A stretch of 64,000 nucleotides of DNA from Cellulomonas pakistanensis (GTDB taxonomy: Bacteria; Actinomycetota; Actinomycetes; Actinomycetales; Cellulomonadaceae), in NCBI RefSeq assembly GCF_016862755.1, contig NZ_BONO01000012.1:1-64000 (forward strand), in the 5' to 3' direction. Of this stretch, positions 33,982-41,908 are shown piece by piece. The notes below the pieces were generated by a model. It saw only the letters and a program-made list of their open reading frames with translations, had not been told where the DNA came from and did no database searches. The translations under genes and the position numbers were made by a program. Numbering within the stretch: position 1 is the first letter of the stretch; each line of letters begins with the position of its first letter.

Positions 33982-34566
33982 GTGAGCGCCGCCCTCCGGA
34001 CCGCCGTCGCCGTGGCCCTCGCGCTACCCGCGGCCGCGCTCGGCGGGGTCGTCGCGGCCGCGGCGCACTACACGCTCGTGCAGCCGAGCGACGACGAGCT
34101 GCGCGCGGTGGCGGCCGCGGTGGTCCCGGAGGGGTTCGCCGTGCTGGAGCCGCCCACGGTCGACGGCGCGTGGGCGCCGGCGTTCTTCCGCGGCCAGGTG
34201 TTCAGCCACGCCCGGAGCGGCGCGGCCCCGGACGTCGAGGGCCTGGCCGCCTCGCTGACCGGCGCGGGGTGGGAAGTCACACAGGTGGAGCCGGAGGCCG
34301 ACCCCGGGCAGGAGGTGCGCGCGCGGCGCGGCGGCGTCGAGGTCGTCGTGCACCTCGACCCGCGACCGGCGAGCCGGGGCACGGACCTCGGCGTCAGCGT
34401 CCGGCGCGGCGAGCAGACGCCGTCGTACCCGGTGCTGGTCGGGGCCGGGGCCGTGCTCGGCGCGGCGGGCGGGGCGGTGTCCGGCGCACGGCTCGGCGGT
34501 CGCCTGCGCACGCGCCGGCAGCGCGCCCACGCCGCCCGGCGTCGCCGCACGTACGGCGAGGCCTGA
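33982..34566 (+). CDS. Hypothetical membrane protein
   Basis: A 194-residue protein I do not recognise. There is an N-terminal helix (VAVALALPAAALGGVVAAA), a soluble middle with EGLAASLTGAGWEVTQVEPE, and a C-terminal Gly-rich hydrophobic stretch (VLVGAGAVLGAAGGAVSGARLG) followed by an Arg-rich tail RLRTRRQRAHAARRRR. It starts at GTG; the -10-like TAGCGT at 33969-33974 is 7 bases upstream and there is no ribosome-binding site, so the transcript may be leaderless. Confidence 0.75.
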   Translation: MSAALRTAVAVALALPAAALGGVVAAAAHYTLVQPSDDELRAVAAAVVPEGFAVLEPPTVDGAWAPAFFRGQVFSHARSGAAPDVEGLAASLTGAGWEVTQVEPEADPGQEVRARRGGVEVVVHLDPRPASRGTDLGVSVRRGEQTPSYPVLVGAGAVLGAAGGAVSGARLGGRLRTRRQRAHAARRRRTYGEA

Positions 34567-34587
34567 CCGCTCGGCGACCCGGTCGGG

Positions 34588-35268
34588 TCAGCAGCAGCCG
34601 TCGCGCGGGTCGGCCGCGCGGTCCCCGCCGACCAGGTCCGCCAGGGGCGTGCCGCAGGCGTCCCCGCGCCACGCCTCGATGCCCTCGCGTACCGCGAACC
34701 CCGCGATCACGAGCGCCGCGACCGGGTCCGCCCACCACCAGCCGAGCCCGCCGTTCAGCAGCAGCCCGGCCAGCAGCACCGCCGACAGGTACGAGCAGAT
34801 CAGCGTCTGCTTCGAGTCGGCCACGGCGGACGCCGACCCGAGCTCCCGCCCGGTGCGCCGCTCGAACCAGGACAGCCCGGGCATCACCACCAGGCTGACC
34901 GCTGCCAGGACGACCCCGACGGCCGAGTGGTCCGGCTCGGCGGCCCCCAGCAGCGCCCGGGCGGCGTCGACGGTCACGAACGCGGCGAGCCCGAGGAACG
35001 ACACGGCGATCACCCGCATCGCGGTCCGCTCGCGCACCTCGGGGTCGGGCGCCGCGAACTGCCACGCCACCGCCGCGGCGGACAGCACCTCGACCACCGA
35101 GTCGAGCCCGAACGCGATCAGCGCCGACGACGAGGCGGCGCTGCCGGCGGCGAGCGCGACGACCGCCTCGACGAGGTTGTAGGCGATGGTGGCGGCGACG
35201 ACCAGGCGGACGCGCCGCTGCAGGACGGCGCGGCGCGCGGGCTCGAGGGGCGGGGCGGGCGCGGTCAT
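34588..35268 (-). CDS. Cation efflux (CDF-like) transporter
   Basis: A 226-residue membrane protein with six helices of the cation diffusion type. Typical metal-site residues occur in ALIAFGLDSVVEVLSAA (Asp) and VADSKQTLICSYLSA (Asp). It ends with ADPRDGCC, which may bind metal. It lacks the C-terminal cytoplasmic domain of standard CDF proteins. Start ATG overlaps the ArsR stop by 4 bases, so it is coupled to the sensor and probably exports a heavy metal. Confidence 0.88.
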   Translation of the reverse strand: MTAPAPPLEPARRAVLQRRVRLVVAATIAYNLVEAVVALAAGSAASSSALIAFGLDSVVEVLSAAAVAWQFAAPDPEVRERTAMRVIAVSFLGLAAFVTVDAARALLGAAEPDHSAVGVVLAAVSLVVMPGLSWFERRTGRELGSASAVADSKQTLICSYLSAVLLAGLLLNGGLGWWWADPVAALVIAGFAVREGIEAWRGDACGTPLADLVGGDRAADPRDGCC

Positions 35269-35594
35269 GCGCAGGTGCAGTCGGGGCCGCAGCAGCCCGG
35301 GTCGACGGCGACGACCAGGGAGAGCAGGTCGCCGAGCGCGGGCGCCAGGTGGCCGTCGGCGAGCCGGTACCAGACCCGGCGCCCGTCGGGGATCGCCTCC
35401 ACGAGCCCGCAGCCGCGCAGGCACGCGAGCTGGTTGGACATCACCTGGCGGGAGACGCCGAGCGCGTCGGCGAGGTCGGAGGGGTACGCGGGCGCCTCGC
35501 GCAGCGCGAGCAGGATCCGCGCGCGGGTCTCGTCGGACAGGGCGTGGCCCAGCCGCGCCAGCGCGGCCGTGTGCGAGAGCGTCACCGTCTCCAT
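35265..35594 (-). CDS. ArsR/CmtR-like metal-sensing repressor
   Basis: A 109-residue winged-helix repressor: LGHALSDETRARILLALREA, helix-turn-helix LADALGVSRQVMSNQLACLR, wing DGRRVWYRL. The C-terminal PGCCGPDCTCA has four Cys and is a likely metal site; LACLRGCG adds two more. This matches CmtR-type Cd/Pb sensors. ATG 35594. The gene overlaps the efflux gene, and a palindrome at 35601 is the probable operator. Confidence 0.92.
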   Translation of the reverse strand: METVTLSHTAALARLGHALSDETRARILLALREAPAYPSDLADALGVSRQVMSNQLACLRGCGLVEAIPDGRRVWYRLADGHLAPALGDLLSLVVAVDPGCCGPDCTCA

Positions 35595-35600
35595 GGCCAC

Positions 35601-35626
35601 GACAGTACAGCGAAACGTGTACTGTC
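35601..35626. promoter_or_regulatory. ArsR/CmtR operator palindrome
   Basis: GACAGTAC and GTACTGTC, a perfect 8-base inverted repeat with a 10-base spacer, begin 6 bases upstream of the repressor start codon. Position and symmetry fit autoregulation by the metal sensor. Confidence 0.65.
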
Positions 35627-35663
35627 GAACACGCTCGTCGCGCGGCCGGGCCCCGTCCGCGCC

Positions 35664-35669
35664 TACGGT
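35664..35669 (+). promoter_or_regulatory. -10 element for a leaderless transcript
   Basis: TACGGT lies 7 bases before the ATG at 35677, again leaving no room for a ribosome-binding site. It overlaps the divergent regulatory region of the ArsR gene. Confidence 0.4.
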
Positions 35670-35676
35670 GCCCCGC

Positions 35677-36903
35677 ATGGCCGACCGCGAGCACGACCTG
35701 GTCCTGCTGGGCGCGACGAGCTTCGTCGGCGCCCTCACCGCCGAGCACCTGGCGCGCGCAGCGGCACCCGGCACCCGGGTCGCGCTGGCGGGCCGGGACC
35801 GCGAGCGGCTCGCCGCGGTGCGGCGCGGGCTGCCCGCGGCGGCGCACGACTGGCCGCTCGTCGTGGTCGACGTCGAGGACGCGGCCGCCCTCCGCCGCGT
35901 CGCGGGGTCGACGACCGCGCTCGTCACCACCGTCGGGCCCTACGCGCGCCGCGGGCTGCCGGTCGTCGAGGCGTGCGCCGCCGCGGGCACGCACTACGCG
36001 GACCTGAGCGGCGAGCTGACGTTCGTCCGGGCGGCGGCGGACGCGACGGACGCGCGGGCCCGGGCCACGGGCGCCCGCCTCGTGCACGCGTGCGGCTACG
36101 ACTCGATCCCGTCCGACCTGGGCGTCCTCCTGCTGCACCGGGCCGCCGCCGACGACGGGGACGACGACGGCGGGCTCGCCGACGTGCAGGCGCTCGTCGC
36201 GGCGCGCGGCGGGGTCTCGGGCGGCACAGTGTCGTCGCTGCTCGGCGAGGTCGAGGCCGTGCGCTCCGACCCGCGCGCCCGGCGGCTGCACGCCGACGCC
36301 CACGCCCTGTCCCCCGACCGCGCGGCCGAGCCGGGCACGCCGCAGCCGCGGCTGATGACCCCGCCGCACCGGGTCGCCGGGCGGTGGGCGGCGCCCTCGG
36401 TGATGGCGCCGTTCGACGCGCACGTCGTCCGCCGGTCGAACGCGCTGACCGGCTGGGCGTACGGCCGCGGGCTCCGGTACGCCGAGCACCTGGACGCCGG
36501 GCGCGGGCCGGCCGGGCTGCTGCGCGCGACCGCCCTGGCCGGGGCGACCGCGCTGGGCGCCGCCGCACTCGCGCTCCCGCCGACCCGGACCCTCGTCGAG
36601 CGCGCGCTGCCCGCCGCGGGCGACGGTCCCGACGCGGCGACCCGGGAGGCGGGCTGGTTCCGGCACCGGTTCCTGGCGACGACCGCCTCCAGCCGGCGGT
36701 ACGCGGCGCGGGTGCAGGCGTCGGGCGACCCGGGCTACGCCGCGACCGCGGTGATGCTGGGCGAGGCGGCGCTGGCGCTGGCGCTCGACGGTGCTCGGCT
36801 GCCCGACCGCGCGGGCTCGCTCACACCGGCGACCGCGCTGGGCGACGCGCTGGTCGAGCGCCTGCGCGAGCAGGGCTTCCGCCTGGACGCGGTCCGGGCC
36901 TGA
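35677..36903 (+). CDS. Saccharopine-dehydrogenase-like oxidoreductase (trans-acting enoyl reductase family)
   Basis: A 408-residue protein with an N-terminal NAD(P)-binding domain (DLVLLGATSFVGALTAEHLA, ALAGRDRERLAAV), then TTVGPYARRGLPVVEACAAAGTHYADLSGE and HACGYDSIPSDLGVLLL, the hallmark blocks of this family. In mycobacteria relatives act as trans enoyl reductases in lipid biosynthesis; the substrate here is unknown. Length is normal. The hydrophobic stretch at about 285-310 could contact membrane. Confidence 0.9.
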   Translation: MADREHDLVLLGATSFVGALTAEHLARAAAPGTRVALAGRDRERLAAVRRGLPAAAHDWPLVVVDVEDAAALRRVAGSTTALVTTVGPYARRGLPVVEACAAAGTHYADLSGELTFVRAAADATDARARATGARLVHACGYDSIPSDLGVLLLHRAAADDGDDDGGLADVQALVAARGGVSGGTVSSLLGEVEAVRSDPRARRLHADAHALSPDRAAEPGTPQPRLMTPPHRVAGRWAAPSVMAPFDAHVVRRSNALTGWAYGRGLRYAEHLDAGRGPAGLLRATALAGATALGAAALALPPTRTLVERALPAAGDGPDAATREAGWFRHRFLATTASSRRYAARVQASGDPGYAATAVMLGEAALALALDGARLPDRAGSLTPATALGDALVERLREQGFRLDAVRA

Positions 36904-36934
36904 CCCGGGCGACGCGTCGCCGACGTCACTTCGC

Positions 36935-36992
36935 CGAGATTGCACTCGATGCGGTGTTCGACGATCTGAACCCCGCAACGAGTGCAACCTCG
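36935..36992. repeat. Long palindrome between convergent genes
   Basis: CGAGATTGCACTCGATGCGG (36935-36954) and CCGCAACGAGTGCAACCTCG (36973-36992) pair at 18 of 20 positions around an 18-base loop. It lies between two convergent genes and is a likely bidirectional terminator or repeat element. Confidence 0.65.
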
Positions 36993-37016
36993 ACGCACCC
37001 AGAAGGGCGGAGGCGC

Positions 37017-37649
37017 TCAGCGCGCGGCGAGGGCGCGGCCGGCCGCCGTCGCGGCCGCCTCGGCCTCCTTCTTCATCAGCTCGGCCGGCTCGGCGAGCGC
37101 ATCCATCGCCGGGTTGACACCCACGAGCGTCAGCTCGCGCTCGATCACCGTGAGGTCGGCGCCCCACACCTCGCCGACGATCCGGCGCAGGTAGTCGATG
37201 CTGTGGTCCCAGCCGTGCTTCGGCGTGCCCGGCCCGTAGCCGCCGCCGCGGGTCACGATGAGCACGACCGGCTTGCCCGCCAGGTACGCGTCGCCGGGGG
37301 TGCCGCCGGCGATCGCCAGGTCGATCCACGCCTTCACGTGCTGGGAGACGCCCCAGTTGTACAGCGGCAGCGCCAGCACGGCGGCGTCCGCGTCGCGCAG
37401 CTCGTCGGCGATCTCCACGGCGAGCGCCACGGCGGCGGCCTGCTCGGGCGTGCGCTGCTCCGCCGGGGTCCAGCCGGCGCCGACCGCGGTGGCCCAGGCG
37501 TCGGCGGGGACCGGGGTCTCGCCGAGGTGCCGGCGGACGACGACCTCGTCGGGGCGGCCGGCGGTCAGCTCGGCGGTCACGAGGTCGGCGAGCGCGGAGC
37601 TCGCCGAGCGGGCGCCCTGGATGGAGGCGTCGATGCGCAGCACGGTCAT
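37017..37649 (-). CDS. FMN-dependent NADH-azoreductase-like quinone reductase
   Basis: A 210-residue flavodoxin-fold reductase (AzoR type). It starts VLRIDASIQGARSASSALAD (phosphate loop), has LALPLYNWGVSQHVKAWIDL and VVLIVTRGGGYGPGT, the FMN-binding blocks. It reduces quinones or azo compounds to protect against thiol or quinone stress. It is divergent from a MarR regulator with two identical operator palindromes between them. Confidence 0.92.
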   Translation of the reverse strand: MTVLRIDASIQGARSASSALADLVTAELTAGRPDEVVVRRHLGETPVPADAWATAVGAGWTPAEQRTPEQAAAVALAVEIADELRDADAAVLALPLYNWGVSQHVKAWIDLAIAGGTPGDAYLAGKPVVLIVTRGGGYGPGTPKHGWDHSIDYLRRIVGEVWGADLTVIERELTLVGVNPAMDALAEPAELMKKEAEAAATAAGRALAAR

Positions 37650-37686
37650 GCGGAACTCCCGGGGGGTCGGCGCCGCGGGCGGCGCG

Positions 37687-37738
37687 TGTTGAATGTTCAA
37701 CAGAGACCCTACGCACGCCAGTGTTGAATGTTCAAGTC
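37687..37738. promoter_or_regulatory. Two MarR operator palindromes
   Basis: GTTGAATGTTCAAC occurs at 37688-37701 (extended to TGTTGAATGTTCAACA) and GTTGAATGTTCAAG at 37723-37736, 35 bases apart between the azoreductase and MarR genes. Both are AT-rich against the background. This is a typical arrangement for MarR/DUF24-type control of a quinone reductase gene. Confidence 0.75.
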
Positions 37739-37741
37739 CGG

Positions 37742-37747
37742 TACGCT
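37742..37747 (+). promoter_or_regulatory. -10 element for a leaderless MarR transcript
   Basis: TACGCT is 6 bases before the ATG of the MarR gene at 37754. The downstream MarR palindrome overlaps the expected -35 position, so repressor binding would block its own promoter. Confidence 0.45.
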
Positions 37748-37753
37748 GGCCGC

Positions 37754-38281
37754 ATGAGCCAGCGGGTCGAGGACGCCACCCCGTGGCTGTCCGACGCCCA
37801 GATCGACGACTGGAAGGCCGTCGTCGCCCTGCTCACGACGCTGCCGGCGGCGCTCGACGCCCAGCTCAAGCGCGACTCCGGGATGAATCTGTACGAGTAC
37901 AACGTGCTCGTCGCCCTGTCCGACCGGCCGCACGGCGAGCTGCCGATGAGCGACCTCGCCCGGATGACGCAGAGCTCGCCGTCCCGGCTGTCGCACGCGA
38001 TCGGCCGGCTCGAGCAGGCCGGCTGGGTCACGCGCGGGTCGTGCGTCGCCGCCGGCAAGCGGACCAGCGCGCGGCTCACCGCCGGCGGCGAGGAGCAGCT
38101 CCGGCGCGCGGCGCCCGGGCACGTGCGCGAGGTGCGGCGGCTGGTCGTCGACGCGCTCGGGCCCGAGCGGATGTCGGCGCTCGGCGACGCGGCCCTGACC
38201 GTCGTCCGGCAGGCCGCGCCGGACGTCGTCGACCTGCTCGCGGCCTGCGGCCCCGCCGACGGCTGCACGGGCGACGACTAG
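37754..38281 (+). CDS. MarR-family regulator
   Basis: A 175-residue winged-helix repressor: LYEYNVLVALSDRPHGELPM, recognition helix SSPSRLSHAIGRLEQAGWV, wing SCVAAGKRTSARLTAGG. The C-terminus ends with a Cys pair separated by six residues (AACGPADGCTGDD), which could sense oxidants or quinones, as could Cys98 or so in RGSCVAAG. It most likely controls itself and the divergent azoreductase. Confidence 0.92.
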   Translation: MSQRVEDATPWLSDAQIDDWKAVVALLTTLPAALDAQLKRDSGMNLYEYNVLVALSDRPHGELPMSDLARMTQSSPSRLSHAIGRLEQAGWVTRGSCVAAGKRTSARLTAGGEEQLRRAAPGHVREVRRLVVDALGPERMSALGDAALTVVRQAAPDVVDLLAACGPADGCTGDD

Positions 38282-38408
38282 GCGGCCCGGACCGCGCCCG
38301 GTCCGCCCTCGGACCGGCCCGGGCCGCGCCGGACCCGCGCCCCGCCGCGTGCTACGTTGCGCCGCGCGCCCGGCACCCCGCGGCGCGCGACCGGAGGGGA
38401 CCCGCCGC

Positions 38409-38903
38409 ATGACCACCACGTCCGACGCGTCGTACACGCTCGAGTCCGTCGACTGGGCCGACCCGCGGGCCGTCGCGATGCGCGAGGCGATGGACGCCGA
38501 GATGGGCGCGCGCTACGCCTCGGCCGGCCCGCTGAGCCCGGCCGCGCAGGCCGCGCTGACCGTCGACCCGGCGACGGTCCGGCACGTCGTGCTCGCCGTG
38601 GACCACGACGGCACCCCGATCGGGCACGCGGCGCTGCGGGACCTCGGCGGCGAGTGGGAGGTCAAGCGCGTGGTGGTGGGCGCCGGCCAGCGCGGTCGCG
38701 GGGTCGGCCGCGCGATCATGACCGAGGTCGAGCGGGTCGCCCGCGCGGCCGGCGCCGACCGCGTCATCCTGCAGACCGGCGACCGCCAGCCCGAGGCCGA
38801 GGCGCTCTACGTCGCCCTCGGCTGGACCCGGATCCCGACCTACCCGCCGTACGACGCGGCGATGCCGCTGCCCTCCCGCTGCTACGCCAAGCGCCTGGCC
38901 TGA
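38409..38903 (+). CDS. GNAT acetyltransferase
   Basis: A 164-residue N-acetyltransferase. The acetyl-CoA site is VKRVVVGAGQRGRGVGRAIM (Q/RxxGxG/A), preceded by IGHAALRDLGGEWEV and followed by AEALYVALGWTRIPTYPPY. Substrate unknown. ATG at 38409, with GAGGGGAC upstream. Confidence 0.92.
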   Translation: MTTTSDASYTLESVDWADPRAVAMREAMDAEMGARYASAGPLSPAAQAALTVDPATVRHVVLAVDHDGTPIGHAALRDLGGEWEVKRVVVGAGQRGRGVGRAIMTEVERVARAAGADRVILQTGDRQPEAEALYVALGWTRIPTYPPYDAAMPLPSRCYAKRLA

Positions 38904-38910
38904 CCCCGCG

Positions 38911-38976
38911 AGGGTGCCCGGGACGCGTCCGCGGTGCCCGCACCGGAGGCACCGCGGACGTGTCGTCTGCACCCCG
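38911..38976. repeat. Intergenic palindrome, dispersed family copy 2 (diverged)
   Basis: GGGTGCCCGGGACGCGTCCG at the left and the right arm ending GTGTCGTCTGCACCC pair with a few mismatches; the inner CGCGGTGCC/GGCACCGCG is perfect. The centre GTGCCCGCACCGGAGGCACC matches the centre of copies 1 and 3. Here it stands between two genes on the plus strand. Confidence 0.7.
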
Positions 38977-39073
38977 GCGCCACGGCTCCCGGGCGCCGGA
39001 CGCGCGCCGGGCCTAGCGTCGGAGGTGCGGGCGTCCGGAGCGGCGCGCCCGCCCGGCCGGGCCAGGGGGTGCG

Positions 39074-41146
39074 GTGGTGTCCGACGACAGCGCGGGACGC
39101 GAGGCCCGCGGGCGCGCGGTGCCGGGGCTCGCGGAGCCCGGGCGGGAGGCACCCGGGCGCGGCAGCCCCCGGCGCGGGCGTGCGTGGGTGCTCGCGGTCG
39201 TCCTCGCCGTCGTCCTCGCCGGCGCCGCGGCCCTCCTGCTCGCCCGGACCGGCGACGACCCCGCCCCCGACGCCGTCGTCACCGAGGCGCGCCGGGCCGA
39301 GGTGTGGACGACCACCGCGGACGGCACCCACCGCGTCGCGCGCACCGCGACCGCCGACCCCGTCGTCGGCTCGGCCGGGGACGCACCGGACGCCGTCCTC
39401 GCCGTCGACGCCGACGACCGCGGCCAGGAGGTCACCGGGTTCGGCGCCGCGCTGACGCTGTCGTCGGCGTCGTTGCTGCTCGCCATGCCCGAGGACGACC
39501 GCCGCGCCCTGCTCACCGAGCTGTTCGACCCGGCCGGCCCCGTGCGGCTGTCGGTGGTGCGCGTCGCGCTCGGCGGCTCCGACTTCGTCCCCGAGCCCGC
39601 CACGACCTACGACGACCTGCCGCCCGGCGAGGTCGACCGGGACCTGGAGCGGTTCAGCAGCGCCGGCGACGAGCCGGTGCGCGCGCTGCTCCGGCAGATC
39701 CGGGTGCTCGCGCCTGACCTCGTCGTCGTCGCGTCGCCGTGGAGCCCGCCGGCGTGGCTCAAGGACTCCGGCAGCCTCGAGGGCGGCCGGCTGCTGGACG
39801 ACGACCGGGCGTACGCGAACTACGCCGCGTACCTGGTGCGCGCGCTGCAGGAGTGGGCCGCCGCGGGCGTGCCGGTCGACGCGCTGACCGTGCAGAACGA
39901 GCCCCAGGCCCGGCACCCCGACGGGTACCCGGGCACCGACATGCCGGTCGCGGACCAGGTCCGGCTGCTCGAGGCGCTCGGCCCAGCGCTCGAGGAGGCC
40001 GGCCTCGACCCCGCCGTGCTGGCCTACGACCACAACTGGGCGCTGCACCCCGCCGACGCCGAGTCGACCCCCGAGGGTCGCGACCCCGAGGCCGACTACC
40101 CGCTCCGCGTGCTGCGCAGCGACGCCGCGCGCTGGGTGTCCGGCGTGGCGTTCCACTGCTACTCCGGCGACGCGTCGGCGCAGGACGCGGTGCGGGACGA
40201 GTTCCCGGACGCCGCGATCTGGGTGACCGAGTGCTCCGGCTCGCACGCCGAGGGGTCCGCGGCGGACCGCGTGTTCGCCGACACCCTCGGCTGGCAGTCC
40301 CGCAACCTGCTGGTCGGGTCGCTCGCCCACGGCGCGTCCGTCGTGCTGACGTGGAACCTCGCGCTCGACCCGGACGGCGGGCCGCACGTCGGCGGCTGCG
40401 GCACCTGCACCGGGGTGGTGACCGTCGACGGCGCCGACGCGACCCCGAACGCGGAGCGGGAGGTGCTCGCGCACGCCGCCCGGTTCGTGCCGCGGGGCTC
40501 GGTGCGGGTCGGGGCGTCGTCGACCGCCGGGGACGCGACCACGCAGGTGGCGTTCCGGACGCCGGCCGGCGCCACGGTGCTGCTCGCGCACCACGACGGC
40601 GACGGCACGGACGTGGTGGTCGAGGACGGCGGCGCGCGGTACCCGGTGCGGCTCGAGACGCGGTCGCTCACGACGGTGGTGATCGGCGACGAGGCGCAGC
40701 GGGCCGGCCCCGCCACCGACGACCCGCCCGCGCTCCCCGCCGAGGTCGACCTGTCCGGCGCGGCCGTGACCGCTGACCCCGCCGCGCCCGGCGACCCGTG
40801 CTGCACCGGCGACGTCGCCGCGCACGCCGTCGACGGCGACCTCGCGACCCGCTGGTCGACCGGCCGGGCGCAGCGGCCCGGCGACGTCCTCGAGGTCGAC
40901 CTCGGGGCGCCGGTCGCGGCGCGGTCGGTCGTCCTCGACGCCGGCGGCGGTGACTGGCCGCGCGGCTACGAGGTGCTGACCAGCGCGGACGGCGACGCGT
41001 GGGACGTCGTCGTCCCCGGGCGAGCGGGCGCCGGTCAGGTCGCGGCCGCGCGGCTCGACGGCGGCGCCGTCCGGTACCTGCGGGTCCGGCTCACCGCGGA
41101 CGCCGACCCGTGGTGGAGCGTCGCGGAGCTGCGGGTCCTCGCCTGA
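39074..41146 (+). CDS. GH30 glycosidase with C-terminal F5/8-type domain
   Basis: A 690-residue surface-anchored glycosidase. A single N-terminal helix (WVLAVVLAVVLAGAAALLLA, about 38-58) holds it to the membrane. The GH30 barrel contains GFGAALTLSSASLLLAMPED, VVASPWSPPAWLKDSG, the acid/base Glu in TVQNEPQ and the nucleophile Glu in IWVTECSGS. The last 140 residues (VAAHAVDGDLATRWSTGRAQ, LEVDLGAPVAARSVVLDAGG) form an F5/8 type C (CBM32-like) sugar-binding domain. It likely acts on beta-1,6 or beta-1,4 linked glycans outside the cell. GTG at 39074; a second GTG lies 3 bases later. Confidence 0.93.
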   Translation: MVSDDSAGREARGRAVPGLAEPGREAPGRGSPRRGRAWVLAVVLAVVLAGAAALLLARTGDDPAPDAVVTEARRAEVWTTTADGTHRVARTATADPVVGSAGDAPDAVLAVDADDRGQEVTGFGAALTLSSASLLLAMPEDDRRALLTELFDPAGPVRLSVVRVALGGSDFVPEPATTYDDLPPGEVDRDLERFSSAGDEPVRALLRQIRVLAPDLVVVASPWSPPAWLKDSGSLEGGRLLDDDRAYANYAAYLVRALQEWAAAGVPVDALTVQNEPQARHPDGYPGTDMPVADQVRLLEALGPALEEAGLDPAVLAYDHNWALHPADAESTPEGRDPEADYPLRVLRSDAARWVSGVAFHCYSGDASAQDAVRDEFPDAAIWVTECSGSHAEGSAADRVFADTLGWQSRNLLVGSLAHGASVVLTWNLALDPDGGPHVGGCGTCTGVVTVDGADATPNAEREVLAHAARFVPRGSVRVGASSTAGDATTQVAFRTPAGATVLLAHHDGDGTDVVVEDGGARYPVRLETRSLTTVVIGDEAQRAGPATDDPPALPAEVDLSGAAVTADPAAPGDPCCTGDVAAHAVDGDLATRWSTGRAQRPGDVLEVDLGAPVAARSVVLDAGGGDWPRGYEVLTSADGDAWDVVVPGRAGAGQVAAARLDGGAVRYLRVRLTADADPWWSVAELRVLA

Positions 41147-41196
41147 GGCGGGCGACCCCGGCGGTCAGGCGACCCGCGCCACGTCCGCGACCCCGC

Positions 41197-41862
41197 TCAG
41201 TCCGGCATCCGGTCCGCGAGCACCCGGAAGTCCCCGCGGTCGGCGTGCATGGTCCACAGCCGCCCGGCGAGCACCGCCGGGTCGTGCGTGGGGTGCCCCG
41301 GCTCGATCCCGCCGGGGATGATCAGCTGCCCGACGTGCACGCCCTCGGGCGCGAGCGCGGCGTGCAGCATCTGCGCGTACGCGGCCTCCGCGGCGAACGC
41401 GACCGACGTCCCGGCGACCTCCGGGTTCGGCCGGATCGCGCTGCCGCCGTTCGCCAGCAGTACCGACCCGCGCCCGAGCCCCCGCATGCCGGGCAGCACC
41501 CGCTCGACGGCCGTGCGCAGGCCGTGCAGCGAGAACGCGAGCGCCTGGTCCAGGTCCTCTGCGGTGGTGCCGAGGACCGGCTTGAGGTAGTCCCGGGCCG
41601 GCAGCGGGCTGTACTGCAGCACCTCGACCGGGCCGAGATCGGCGGCCGCGGCGTCCAGGGCGGCGCCCAGCGCGCCGGGGTCCCGGACGTCGGCGGCGTA
41701 CCCGCGGGCGGTCGCGCCCTCGGCGGCGAGCACGCCGGCCAGGTCGGCCACGTGCTCCTGCGTGCGGGAGACGAGGGCGACGGACAGCCCCTCGGCGGCG
41801 AACCGGCGGGCGACGGCGGCGCCCAGGCCGGGGCCTGCGCCCACGACGGCGATGGTGGTCAT
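41197..41862 (-). CDS. SDR-family protein lacking the usual catalytic Tyr-Lys
   Basis: A 221-residue short-chain dehydrogenase. The cofactor-binding motif IAVVGAGPGLGAAVARRFA is good and ALVSRTQEH follows. The position that should read YxxxK reads FAAEAAYAQM, so the usual Lys is missing, and the Ser is in LLANGGSAIRP. It belongs to an SDR subgroup with EVLQYSPLPARDYLKP that is probably binding-only or uses another mechanism. It lies 46 bases after the alcohol dehydrogenase start and on the same strand. Confidence 0.85.
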   Translation of the reverse strand: MTTIAVVGAGPGLGAAVARRFAAEGLSVALVSRTQEHVADLAGVLAAEGATARGYAADVRDPGALGAALDAAAADLGPVEVLQYSPLPARDYLKPVLGTTAEDLDQALAFSLHGLRTAVERVLPGMRGLGRGSVLLANGGSAIRPNPEVAGTSVAFAAEAAYAQMLHAALAPEGVHVGQLIIPGGIEPGHPTHDPAVLAGRLWTMHADRGDFRVLADRMPD

Positions 41863-41908
41863 GGTGGTTCCTCCTGGTCGTGACGGGGACGCGGGCCCGG
41901 CGGGCCGG

